NCBI GenBank assembly: GCA_965262565.1
Contig: CBDHFQ010000007.1
Coordinates: forward strand, 186,001-250,000
Direction: 5' to 3'
From: CBDHFQ01 sp965262565
GTDB lineage: Bacteria; Bacteroidota; Bacteroidia; J057
Length of the DNA: 64,000 nucleotides
Within the stretch, counting starts at the first letter, position 1. Every line of letters begins with the position of its first letter. A model generated the notes under the pieces. It saw nothing but the letters and a program-made list of their open reading frames with translations, was not told the DNA's origin and did no database searches. Below, piece after piece: positions 28,967 through 37,795 of the stretch. Both the position numbers and the translations under genes were made by a program.

Positions 28967-30193
28967 ATGTCTAGAAAAGATGCGGACCTTAGCGAATTGA
29001 GAAAATTTATCGCTGAGAAAGAAAGAAAAAGGTTCAGAAGTTATGTAATGAAAATATTACTAGGTTCTGTAACATTCTTGCTATTAGCTCTAATACCATA
29101 CTTTTATGTTAATTCTTCCAGCCTTACTGCATTGTATAGCATGTTTAAGCCAGAGGAAGGAGAGCTTAACTCATTATCAGAATCAGATAGTGTGTCAAAT
29201 GAATTAGGAACATTTGCTAATGAAGTGAGTCGATCGGATGAGATTGTCGTTGTAGCTACTCCAGCGCCAGAGGAAGAGTTCTATGATGAAGCTGAGAATG
29301 ACTTCGAGGTTCCCCGCCAACAATTAGTGGATCCTCCATTCCGTGGCCTAGACATTGAAGGTGAACGCAAGGCTGGTAATATGCTTGTATTCTCAGTTAT
29401 AGGAAGAAAATCCCGATATAAATATCGACTGGACTTTGGTGATGGAAGATCTACTACCATTATCCAAAGCGAAGCCTATACCTACAGAAAGCCTGGATCT
29501 TACCTGGTTTCCCTGGAAGTAGATCAAGATGGATTCAACTCATATAAATATGAAGTTTCCCTAAATATAAAACCGGGGGATAACAGTGGTTCTGAGGATA
29601 ATGATGACTCTGAAAGTCAACTGGCCATCGCTTCTAATGAAGTAGCTACACCTGTTACAGAATCCGTTGAAAATGTTGACCCAGAGAATGTAGTTTTAGA
29701 TAATTTTGATAATCCCTTTGAGGAAACAGATTTCCTTGAAGAAGAAGATAGTGCTACTTTCGAATTTCCTGAAGAGGACATATCACCTGAGGAAGAGATT
29801 TTTAGTCCCTTACCTGAGGAAACCAATGAGCCAGAATCTCAGGAAGAGATTCCTTCCAATCCATCTAAAATTCCTGAATTCAGTCCTGATCTCCCTTTTT
29901 TCCAACCTGAATTTCCTGGAGGAGCTAAAAATTTGACAAAATTTATTCGAAATAACCTGAAATACCCCAGGCAGGCTATTAATAATCAAATTGAAGGGGA
30001 TGTCATGGTTAAATTTATGATTAATAAAAATGGATCTCTAAGCGATCTTAGAATCACTGAAGGGCTAGGCTTTGGATGTGATGAAGAAGTGCTAAGAATC
30101 ATTGGTAGTATGCCAAATTGGAAACCTGCCAGATTGGGCACAAAATCCATTTCTTACACCTATACCTTATCGATCAAATTTCAAATTAATTAA
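28967..30193 (+). CDS. TonB-family protein with PKD-like domain
   Basis: A 408-residue envelope protein. A charged cytoplasmic stretch (1-26) and a single transmembrane helix (about 27-48) are followed by an acidic linker. Residues ~120-205 look like a PKD/immunoglobulin-like domain, with YRLDFGDGRSTT and AYTYRKPGSYLVSLEV. A second long Glu/Pro-rich stretch follows. The last ~95 residues are a TonB C-terminal domain: FPGGAKNLTKFIRNNLKYP, then EGDVMVKFMINKNGSLSDLRI and WKPAR. It could energise outer-membrane receptors. The PKD insertion between membrane anchor and TonB domain is unusual and may bind peptidoglycan or outer-membrane partners. It stands alone, without ExbB/ExbD nearby. Confidence 0.8.
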   Translation: MSRKDADLSELRKFIAEKERKRFRSYVMKILLGSVTFLLLALIPYFYVNSSSLTALYSMFKPEEGELNSLSESDSVSNELGTFANEVSRSDEIVVVATPAPEEEFYDEAENDFEVPRQQLVDPPFRGLDIEGERKAGNMLVFSVIGRKSRYKYRLDFGDGRSTTIIQSEAYTYRKPGSYLVSLEVDQDGFNSYKYEVSLNIKPGDNSGSEDNDDSESQLAIASNEVATPVTESVENVDPENVVLDNFDNPFEETDFLEEEDSATFEFPEEDISPEEEIFSPLPEETNEPESQEEIPSNPSKIPEFSPDLPFFQPEFPGGAKNLTKFIRNNLKYPRQAINNQIEGDVMVKFMINKNGSLSDLRITEGLGFGCDEEVLRIIGSMPNWKPARLGTKSISYTYTLSIKFQIN

Positions 30194-30294
30194 GAGAACT
30201 ACCTCAAATGCCAAATTAATTTGATTACCCACTTTCTAAGAAATAAGTAATTTCTGGAAGTATCGTATTAATTATCAATGAATAAATGTATAGA

Positions 30295-30320
30295 GTTGAA
30301 TCTTTGCAAACAGATTCAAC
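30295..30320. promoter_or_regulatory. Inverted repeat upstream of the BCCT gene
   Basis: A perfect 9-bp inverted repeat (30295-30303 and 30312-30320) with an 8-bp spacer lies 31 bp before the -7-like element and 65 bp before the start codon. It has no T-tract, so an operator for a dimeric regulator is more likely than a terminator of the TonB gene. Confidence 0.4.
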
Positions 30321-30350
30321 CAATATTAGTTTCTATACAAACTATTTATT

Positions 30351-30358
30351 TATATTTG
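30351..30358 (+). promoter_or_regulatory. Candidate -7 element of BCCT-UspA operon
   Basis: TATATTTG matches the Bacteroidota -7 consensus TAnnTTTG exactly and lies 26 bp before the start codon. No good -33 TTG is seen at the expected distance, so the call rests on the -7 element only. Confidence 0.4.
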
Positions 30359-30384
30359 ATCTTTAAAACGATCCAACCTCCAAC

Positions 30385-31965
30385 ATGAGAAAATACTTCG
30401 ACATTCATCCTCCGGTTTTCTACCCATCCGCCATTCTTATTATAGTCTTCATCTTCATTACTCTTATTATTGGGGAACCTATGGAAACCGTATTTGTTAA
30501 TATTTCCAATGGAATGACCTCATATGCAGGGTGGCTATTTATTTTTGCCGTCAACTTTTTTGTCATTTTCTGTCTATATCTGGCTTTGAGTAAATTTGCT
30601 AATATTCGGCTTGGAGGAAAAGAAGCTGAACCGGAATTCAGCCTGTTTGCATGGTTCGCTATGTTATTTTCAGCAGGAATGGGCATAGGGTTGTTGTTTT
30701 TTAGCGTAGCTGAACCTATTCTACATTATTCAAACCCTCCTTTACCAGTAGAAAATGAGGTTGAAGCCGCGAAAAATGCCATGAACTTTTCCTTTTTACA
30801 CTACGGATTTCACGCATGGGCCATATATGCATTAGTAGGATTATCTTTAGCATTCTTTGCATTTAATCGAAAATTACCACTGACCATCAGATCCGTATTT
30901 TTTCCTCTTTTAGGTGATCGGATTCACGGACCTTTTGGGAACATTATAGACGTCATAGCTGTCGTGGCGACCTTATTTGGATTAGCGACTTCCTTAGGAT
31001 TTGGTGCTCAGCAAGTAGCATCTGGATTACATCATTTATTCGGAATTCCTAACACGGAATGGACACAGGTAATTTTAATTACCCTGATCACGTTAGCAGC
31101 GACCATTTCCGTTGTCCTTGGATTAGATAAAGGGGTGAGAGTTTTAAGTGAGGTGAATATTAAGTTAGCCATGTTTTTTTTATGTCTTATGCTCGTTTTA
31201 GGGCCCACCATTTATTTACTGGACAGCTTCATTCAGCATGTTGGAAATTATCTCCAACATGTCATTTATCTAGGAACATGGACAGAAACTTATACTGGTA
31301 CTGATTGGCAAAATACATGGACCGTATTCTACTGGGCATGGTGGATTTCCTGGTCCCCATTTGTGGGAATGTTCATTGCCAGAGTATCCAAAGGTAGGAC
31401 TGTCCGAGAATTTATCCTGGGTGTATTATTAGTTCCCTCTGCCTTGACATTTTTATGGTTTTCTGTTTTTGGAGGATCTGCGCTATACCTGGAATTAAAT
31501 AGCATTTCCAATTTATCTCAAGCGGTGAATGAAAATATCTCTACGGCCCTATTTGTTATGTTAGATCAATTTCCCTTATCATTTTTTACCTCAATCGTAG
31601 GTATTGTCCTGGTAAGTAGCTTCTTTGTTACTTCATCAGATAGTGGTTCATTAGTCATCGACAGTATAACTTCAGGAGGAAAATTAGATGCTCCAGTAGG
31701 TCAGCGCATTTTTTGGGCACTATCAGAAGGGGCAGTAGCCGCTACCCTATTACTTGGAGGGGGATTAGCTGCCCTTCAAACAGCAGCTATCAGTACTGGA
31801 TTACCATTTACCTTGCTATTATTCATCATGTGCTTTAGTCTATATAAAGGACTGTCCCTGGAACAGGAAGAACTATTTTTAGCCAAAAGAGAAAATGATC
31901 TGAATAATTACGAACAATCCATAAAGAATATCCTTATCAAGCAACAACAATCTAACCATTTATGA
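30385..31965 (+). CDS. BCCT-family betaine/choline/carnitine transporter
   Basis: A 526-residue secondary transporter with 12 hydrophobic segments. Family marks are MLFSAGMGIGLLFFSVAEPI (about residue 92), the Trp-rich substrate-site stretch TVFYWAWWISWSPFVGMFIARVSKGRTVREF (region about 312-342) and SSFFVTSSDSGSLVID near 412. It should import glycine betaine or related quaternary amines, usually driven by sodium or proton gradients, for osmoprotection or as nutrient. The C-terminal tail (about 40 residues) is short and hydrophilic. It overlaps the following UspA-type gene by 4 bp (ATGA), so translation is coupled. Confidence 0.93.
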   Translation: MRKYFDIHPPVFYPSAILIIVFIFITLIIGEPMETVFVNISNGMTSYAGWLFIFAVNFFVIFCLYLALSKFANIRLGGKEAEPEFSLFAWFAMLFSAGMGIGLLFFSVAEPILHYSNPPLPVENEVEAAKNAMNFSFLHYGFHAWAIYALVGLSLAFFAFNRKLPLTIRSVFFPLLGDRIHGPFGNIIDVIAVVATLFGLATSLGFGAQQVASGLHHLFGIPNTEWTQVILITLITLAATISVVLGLDKGVRVLSEVNIKLAMFFLCLMLVLGPTIYLLDSFIQHVGNYLQHVIYLGTWTETYTGTDWQNTWTVFYWAWWISWSPFVGMFIARVSKGRTVREFILGVLLVPSALTFLWFSVFGGSALYLELNSISNLSQAVNENISTALFVMLDQFPLSFFTSIVGIVLVSSFFVTSSDSGSLVIDSITSGGKLDAPVGQRIFWALSEGAVAATLLLGGGLAALQTAAISTGLPFTLLLFIMCFSLYKGLSLEQEELFLAKRENDLNNYEQSIKNILIKQQQSNHL

Positions 31966-32825
31966 GGAACTTCAGCCGATTACTGGTCTACTTAACGCTA
32001 ACAAAAACAGATGAGATATTGATTAAATATGTAGACTTTCTTCAAAACAAACTAGGCCCCTTTCAACAAATTTTCTTCTTACACAACATTCAATACGATT
32101 TTCTTTCTGAAGCTAAATCTTTCCTGGATCATCTGGACCAACCACTGGCTACCTATATCCAAAAAGACCTCGAAGAAAAGATCCAACAAATTCTTCCTTA
32201 TGCAGAAAATAGCATTCATATTCAAGTAACTTCTAACTCCTCTACCGCTTCAAGTATTGCCCAATCTGCCGCATCTCAGCAATCCGATCTCATCCTACTG
32301 GGTAAACAAATGAACCAACAACATGCACACATCCTGAATAGCAAATTACTTAGAGAAACGCCATGTTCAGTTTTATTTCTTCCAGATACCGCCTATCATA
32401 CTATTCATCGCATTCTTGTTCCTATTGATTTCTCCAAACACTCGATGTTCGCCTTAATCACAGCTCAACATATAGTATCTATGATTAATGCCTATCTGGC
32501 TTGTCAACATGTATATCGAATTCCCAATCATTATTTCCCTTATATCTCATGGGAAAATGTAGAAGAAAAACTATTGAAAAAGGCCAAACATAAATACCAA
32601 AAATTTTTAGAAAATGCCCGCTTAGACCAGCAAGAAATTCAGTGTGCGTTTACTTTGAGCAGAAATAAGTCCATCATCCAAAATATATACCTTCACGCCA
32701 CACATGAAAAATTCGACTTTATTATTATGGGAGCGAGGGGTAATAATCTTCAGGTAGGGAGTGTAGCTCAAGGACTAAGCGCAATGCCCAGCCACATCCC
32801 CATCATGGTCATAAAAAGTACCTAA
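31962..32825 (+). CDS. Tandem UspA-type universal stress protein
   Basis: A 287-residue cytoplasmic protein made of two UspA-like halves (about 1-145 and 146-287). The second half starts RILVPIDFSKHSMFAL and ends with IIMGARGNNLQVGSVAQG, then IPIMVIKST, which resembles the ATP-binding loop of UspA proteins although the spacing of glycines is shorter than usual. The first half has the corresponding DLILLGKQMN region but no complete loop, so it may not bind nucleotide. Its 4-bp overlap with the BCCT gene indicates a joint role, for example regulating the transporter under osmotic or energy stress. This partnership is inferred from coupling. Confidence 0.85.
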   Translation: MRNFSRLLVYLTLTKTDEILIKYVDFLQNKLGPFQQIFFLHNIQYDFLSEAKSFLDHLDQPLATYIQKDLEEKIQQILPYAENSIHIQVTSNSSTASSIAQSAASQQSDLILLGKQMNQQHAHILNSKLLRETPCSVLFLPDTAYHTIHRILVPIDFSKHSMFALITAQHIVSMINAYLACQHVYRIPNHYFPYISWENVEEKLLKKAKHKYQKFLENARLDQQEIQCAFTLSRNKSIIQNIYLHATHEKFDFIIMGARGNNLQVGSVAQGLSAMPSHIPIMVIKST

Positions 32826-33023
32826 GTGGGTATATTCAATAATCCTCCAAAAGAAGGCACAATGATTTCCTTATTTATTGGCCCATAACTCACAAAAGCC
32901 GGATAACTACGCTCATCCTACACATACCCCTTTCCTTCAAGTTTATTCCCTTCTATTTGAAATGAATATATCTTAAATACCTACGCAATTACCCTGGACT
33001 TAGTCAGTAATAACGTTTTCAGC

Positions 33024-33968
33024 TTACTTTTTCATCCATATAGGTTTAGTAGTAGAGTCATGTTCCCTGCCGAGAATAGAAGCATATAATTCCGGCCGCC
33101 TCGCATTTCTGTATCTATATCCTCCCGCCAGCGCCAACTTATCTCTCGAAAGCGTTGCCACCGTAATTTCGTCGTCAAACGATTGGATTTCAGTCAACAC
33201 TTCTCCATATGGATCCAAGATCATAGCGTTCCCATTTTTTAGCTGATCCCCATCATATCCTATGGGATTCGAGAAGAGATAGTAAACGCCATTATCATAT
33301 GCCCTTGCCGGAAGCCAACGCATCAACCACCTTCTCCCTTTGGGACCATTCAATTCCATCCTAAGAGATACAGGATCTTTATCCCTATTTTGCCATAACT
33401 CATCAGAAACAAACCCTCTTCCAGGCATAGAAGAAGGCGTACATCCCGTCACATGAGGAGCAAATATTAGTTCCGCGCCTAATAAGGTAGTAGCTCTCAC
33501 ATTTTCAATGACATTATTATCATAACAAATCAATATACCACACTTCCATCCTTTAATTTCAAAAACGACATACTCATTCCCCGGGCTCATATAAGGACTA
33601 ATAAAAGGGTGAAGCTTTCTGAACCTGGCCTGAATACCCTCTTTATTCACACATACATATGTATTATACAATTCCTCTCCATCGCGCTCTACCAGACCTG
33701 CTAAGAGAAATACATCATACTTCCTGGCGATTTGATGTAACTGGTGGATACTCTCCCCCCCTGGAACTGGCTCCGCTAATTCCAATAATTGTTCCCTACT
33801 GAGATCTTTCACATAAGTATAAGCCGTAATAGATAATTCGTGAAAGGAAACTATGTCAGCTCCTTTATCTTTCGCTTTAGCTGTAAATTTATCTATGACA
33901 GATAAATTATAGGCTTTATCTCCATCTTTGGGCTGAAATTGGGCAACGGCTGCGATGAGTGTATCCAT
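33024..33968 (-). CDS. Nitrilase-superfamily carbon-nitrogen hydrolase
   Basis: A 314-residue cytoplasmic amidohydrolase with the full catalytic triad: Glu44 (SFHELSITAY), Lys118 (FRKLHPF) and Cys148 (ILICYDNNV). The family cleaves nitriles or amides such as carbamoylated amines or glutamine-type side chains. The FISPYMSPGNEY stretch after Lys118 and APHVTGCTPSSMPGRGF after Cys148 do not identify a substrate. No signal peptide is present. It is transcribed alone, leftward, between the BCCT/UspA pair and the TolC gene; the space to the TolC gene holds two divergent promoters. Confidence 0.9.
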   Translation of the reverse strand: MDTLIAAVAQFQPKDGDKAYNLSVIDKFTAKAKDKGADIVSFHELSITAYTYVKDLSREQLLELAEPVPGGESIHQLHQIARKYDVFLLAGLVERDGEELYNTYVCVNKEGIQARFRKLHPFISPYMSPGNEYVVFEIKGWKCGILICYDNNVIENVRATTLLGAELIFAPHVTGCTPSSMPGRGFVSDELWQNRDKDPVSLRMELNGPKGRRWLMRWLPARAYDNGVYYLFSNPIGYDGDQLKNGNAMILDPYGEVLTEIQSFDDEITVATLSRDKLALAGGYRYRNARRPELYASILGREHDSTTKPIWMKK

Positions 33969-34123
33969 TATATGCTGATATTAGCGTGAGTAATTAAAAT
34001 GCTCTATAAGGTACAAAATTCCTATCTACTTACCGGATAAGCACTACAAAGAACCAATTTGTACATTTACAAAGAGCTTATTGTGAAATTACTATCTAAG
34101 TTTACTTATATATTACCTCCGAA

Positions 34124-35578
34124 ATGAAAAATATATTCTCGCTTAATTCATCAAGCTTTCTATTGATTAACCATCTCCCATCCAAACATATGTCCATATT
34201 ATTCACTAAGGTGAACTATCTGTTTGTAGGAGTATGTTGGTGTTGGGTCAATGTATCCGGGATAAGAGCTCAGGAGATAACGACTCACTCACCTTCTCTC
34301 ACTTTACAGGAATGTCTCACTTATGCGGTGAATCACCAGCCCGCATTAGCCAGTGTAAAATTGGATCAGCAATTATTTGAGTACCAATCAGCAGAAAGCA
34401 AAAGTGAATTTCTTCCCTCTATCCATTTTTTCTCAGATGTAAGTATTTTCCCTTCACTACCTACTACCTTATTTCCCGGGAGCATTGTCGGTAGAGAAGG
34501 AGAATTGATCCCCTTAAGGTTTGGAGATACCTATAATCTGGAAGTAGGCTTAATGGCTCATCAGCTCCTGTTTGATGGCAGAATGATCAGCGGAAAGCGT
34601 CAACAAGCTACAGCAGAGCGTTTGGTACAGTTAAAAGTTCATAAAGAAGAAGAAGATCTCCTCTATCAAATCGCCCTACAATATATTCAACTACTTCAAA
34701 CTCAAACGCAAGCACAATTAATTCCCGACCAACTGAAAAGGTTGAAAAAATTGGAGGAAATAGTTGCCTTAAATCAGGCTAATGGGAATGTGTTGAATAT
34801 AGAACGCAAGAAAATAGCCTTACAATTAACATCCCTTAACCTACAGCAGAAAAAATTATCTCGCGGACTATTTCGCCAATATCAATATTTACGCGTTCTC
34901 ATGGGAATGGATCTAGCCAATGATACCCTACTTCCCTCATTGATCCTCCCGGAACTCCCCATAGAACCTGTGAAAGTTGACTCTTCTCTCATCTCCCAAA
35001 CTCCTGAGTATCAGCTATTGGCACAACAACAACAACTTACTCACCACCAATTAGATATGGAGCGGGCCACGCATCTTCCCGTTCTTTCTCTCAATATTCG
35101 GCATAGTTATCAGGCCCAGAGAGGCAGGATAAATTTTTTTGCATCAGATGAAGATTGGTTTACCATTTCCCTGATAGGTTTACATTTACAAGTTCCCATT
35201 TTTAACGGATTCGCCTCTAACGCCAGATCCCAACAGCTTACTATCAAAAGTAAACAACAATCCCTACATCGAAAACACAGTACTCGATTGTTAACCTTGG
35301 CTTATGAAAATGCCTATATCAGTTGGTCAGAAGCCCGAGAGATGTTTTTATTGAGCCAGGAAGAACTGACCTTAGCTAAAGAGCAATTCGAAATCACCCG
35401 TCTTCAATATCAGGAAGGAATCACGCTGTTAAGTCATCTTCTGGACATGGAGGCTAACTTGAGGCAATCCGAAATTACTCTTATCCAACGAAATATCGAG
35501 GTTCAACAAAGCTTGGTCGAACTCCTAAAAGCGGGCGGTAAAGTGTCCAGCCTTATTGCCCCAGTATCTCAAAAGTAA
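34124..35578 (+). CDS. TolC-family outer-membrane efflux protein
   Basis: A 484-residue exported protein. The first ATG (34124) leaves a 50-residue N-terminus; the ATG at 34190 would give a more normal signal peptide ending SGIRAQ. The rest has two repeated helical halves typical of OEP proteins: LTLQECLTYAVNHQPALASVKL (about residue 57), LLFDGRMISGKRQQA and, in the second half, VPIFNGFASNARSQQ and ITRLQYQEGITLLSHLLDMEANLRQSE. It should form the outer-membrane channel of the adaptor/RND pump encoded about 1 kb further on. Its 3' end overlaps the convergent DUF4198 gene by 26 bp. Confidence 0.9.
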   Translation: MKNIFSLNSSSFLLINHLPSKHMSILFTKVNYLFVGVCWCWVNVSGIRAQEITTHSPSLTLQECLTYAVNHQPALASVKLDQQLFEYQSAESKSEFLPSIHFFSDVSIFPSLPTTLFPGSIVGREGELIPLRFGDTYNLEVGLMAHQLLFDGRMISGKRQQATAERLVQLKVHKEEEDLLYQIALQYIQLLQTQTQAQLIPDQLKRLKKLEEIVALNQANGNVLNIERKKIALQLTSLNLQQKKLSRGLFRQYQYLRVLMGMDLANDTLLPSLILPELPIEPVKVDSSLISQTPEYQLLAQQQQLTHHQLDMERATHLPVLSLNIRHSYQAQRGRINFFASDEDWFTISLIGLHLQVPIFNGFASNARSQQLTIKSKQQSLHRKHSTRLLTLAYENAYISWSEAREMFLLSQEELTLAKEQFEITRLQYQEGITLLSHLLDMEANLRQSEITLIQRNIEVQQSLVELLKAGGKVSSLIAPVSQK

Positions 35579-36407
35579 GGGTGGCCCAATTGGAAATATA
35601 ATCAATCCCCTCTTTTTCACTTTCCACCATGTGAATGGTTCTGATATACCAAATTCCCTCATGATCAATAGGAACCGTTACTTCCCCCGAAGAATTTGTT
35701 CTAAAGCTATCTTCTATGTGCTCATGTCCTTCTATACCATGCTCATGATCATCACCATGCTCGCCAATCTCATGTTCATGTCCCGCATATACTAATACAT
35801 GGGAAAGAGGTTCTCCATGTTCCAATAATCTTATTTTCAGCTCCTCCCCTACCTTTTTGCTATACGGATTCTCCAGTGGTACAAATTCTACCGGATAGCC
35901 CATCACTGTTTGGTAATGATCGGTATACTGGTCCCCCACCTGAAAAATAGCTTTAACGTGCTTAGCATATTGTTCATCTGCAGGACGATCAATTTTCTCA
36001 GTGGACTTCCGTTGTTCCCATACATCAGTTACTCCATCATGCTCGAGATATTTATTAAAATCTGCAGCACTTAGATGAATCATTCTGGGGCGAGTAGAAA
36101 TCCCTGCCAGATAGGTCCCTGCCCCCCCTGTAGTGAAAGATAGGTAGGTAATATTATCTTTATCGTACCAATGTTCCGAGGAAGGTTTGAATTCAAAGGA
36201 TGGCCCCACTATTTTTTCCTCTATGATACGATCTCTGGAAATGGTATTTTCACTCTTCTCAAATGTTCCATTAAAGAGAAATACTTCGATGGCTTGATGA
36301 GGTTCTAATACGTAATGATGCATTTTTAAAAACAGATCATGGGAACTGCACAATAACCACACTCCTATTCCACCTATAATGATTAGATACTTGTAAATGC
36401 TTTGCAT
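35553..36407 (-). CDS. DUF4198 (NikM-like) exported protein with His-rich segment
   Basis: A 284-residue protein with an N-terminal hydrophobic signal or anchor (IYKYLIIIGGIGVWLLCSS) and then HDLFLKMHHYVLEPHQ, where the exposed N-terminal His lies after the likely cleavage point. This is the layout of DUF4198/NikM-like periplasmic proteins linked to metal (cobalt or nickel) handling. Residues ~210-235 form a His/Glu/Asp-rich loop (GHEHEIGEHGDDHEHG) that looks like a metal-binding tract. It lies on the opposite strand between the TolC and adaptor genes, overlapping TolC tail to tail. A role in metal sensing or scavenging next to an efflux pump is inferred. Confidence 0.82.
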   Translation of the reverse strand: MQSIYKYLIIIGGIGVWLLCSSHDLFLKMHHYVLEPHQAIEVFLFNGTFEKSENTISRDRIIEEKIVGPSFEFKPSSEHWYDKDNITYLSFTTGGAGTYLAGISTRPRMIHLSAADFNKYLEHDGVTDVWEQRKSTEKIDRPADEQYAKHVKAIFQVGDQYTDHYQTVMGYPVEFVPLENPYSKKVGEELKIRLLEHGEPLSHVLVYAGHEHEIGEHGDDHEHGIEGHEHIEDSFRTNSSGEVTVPIDHEGIWYIRTIHMVESEKEGIDYISNWATLTFEILGQ

Positions 36408-36595
36408 AAGGTCATTAAATTAGCGTTCTACTTTTCATTGATGTTATGGCCTGCTTAAAACGGTCTTCTCAACTAGCAATTAGAGCCCAAAATAAAATTT
36501 TCATCCTAATTCCTTTCTCTAAAAGTATTAATTTGACAAAAAATTAATGGTCTAACATATCTGCTCATTAGTGGGTTGGGTTATAATAGCCGTTT

Positions 36596-37663
36596 ATGCA
36601 AAGAGTATTTTATCTTGTACTTTTTATAGGGTTAGTGGGAAGCATCGCCTATTTGTTAATCAGAAACAAACAAATACTGGAAGAAGCATCTCAAGAGGCA
36701 GCTGCAACGACTAGCTTTATGCCTGCTGTTGAGATTATCCGACCTCAACGATCTACTTTTTCTACTTCTATTCAATCTAGTGGAAATTTATTGCCTAAGC
36801 AGGAGCTTATTCTTATGGCAACGACCCAAGGAGAAGTAGAACGCACTTTTGTGAAGAGAGGAGATGTTGTACAGAAAGGGCAGAAATTAGCCAAAGTAAA
36901 AGATGACTACCTTACTACGGAACTTCGTGCAGTTCAGGCAAATTATGATAAGAGCCAAAAGGATGTAGAGCGCTTTTCTAAACTGCTGGAAGGAGATGCC
37001 GTCACTCAGCAACAATTTGAACAAGTACAGCTGGGATTTGAAGCTGCCGCAGCGAAATTGGAGGGATTACAACAACGAATTGAGGATACAGAAATTATAG
37101 CTCCTATCTCTGGTATTTTACATGAATGGTATACAGAAGCGGGAAGTACGATAGGGCCAGGTGTTAGAATAGGGGAAATTGTCAATGTGTCCCAACTGAA
37201 ATTATCTGTTAAAATTCCTGAACAAGATATGTTTGTGGTTACCGAAGCTAATCAAGCAAAGGTGTATATCAACTCCCTACCTGATGCCTCATTTACAGGG
37301 ATCATTTCTTATGTAGGAGTCAAACCCGACAGGGATCAGCTTTATGAGGTAGTACTTTCGATCCACAACGATCAGCGGAAACCATTAAGAGCAGGGATGT
37401 TCGCTACCGTTCATTTTTCTTCTTCGCAGGAACAGGAAGGTTTAACTATTCCTCGGAAAGCTATCGTTGGGAGTTTGGAAGAGGCTCAAGTATATCTTAT
37501 CAGGAAGAATAGTGCAGTGCTAACGGATATTACCTTGGGAAAGCTTCTTGATGAGCGGGTAGAAGTTACGAGTATATTGACAGAACAGGATTCGGTGGTC
37601 ATAAGAGGTCAAATTAACTTACAAGATGGAATTAAGGTACATGTACTTCCTCATGATCAATAG
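36596..37663 (+). CDS. RND efflux periplasmic adaptor (membrane-fusion protein)
   Basis: A 355-residue adaptor with an N-terminal signal anchor (VFYLVLFIGLVGSIAYLLI). The lipoyl/barrel-sandwich halves are QELILMATTQGEVERTFVKRGDVVQKGQ (about residue 63) and TEIIAPISGILHEWYTEAGS near 160, flanking a coiled-coil hairpin (about 100-150). A beta-barrel and membrane-proximal domain follow (SVKIPEQDMFVV, then RAGMFATVHF). It links the inner-membrane RND pump encoded next to it with the TolC channel. It lies 133 bp before the RND gene on the same strand and is probably in the same operon. Confidence 0.92.
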   Translation: MQRVFYLVLFIGLVGSIAYLLIRNKQILEEASQEAAATTSFMPAVEIIRPQRSTFSTSIQSSGNLLPKQELILMATTQGEVERTFVKRGDVVQKGQKLAKVKDDYLTTELRAVQANYDKSQKDVERFSKLLEGDAVTQQQFEQVQLGFEAAAAKLEGLQQRIEDTEIIAPISGILHEWYTEAGSTIGPGVRIGEIVNVSQLKLSVKIPEQDMFVVTEANQAKVYINSLPDASFTGIISYVGVKPDRDQLYEVVLSIHNDQRKPLRAGMFATVHFSSSQEQEGLTIPRKAIVGSLEEAQVYLIRKNSAVLTDITLGKLLDERVEVTSILTEQDSVVIRGQINLQDGIKVHVLPHDQ

Positions 37664-37795
37664 TGACGTTAGCTTTACATATATCTCTACCCTTCCCTTC
37701 TCAAAGTATCAATATGAATGATAATTTGTAATTTAGGAAGGTCATAGATTTTCCCTGAACATAGTGGTAGCATACACTGATCAGATTTAACCATA

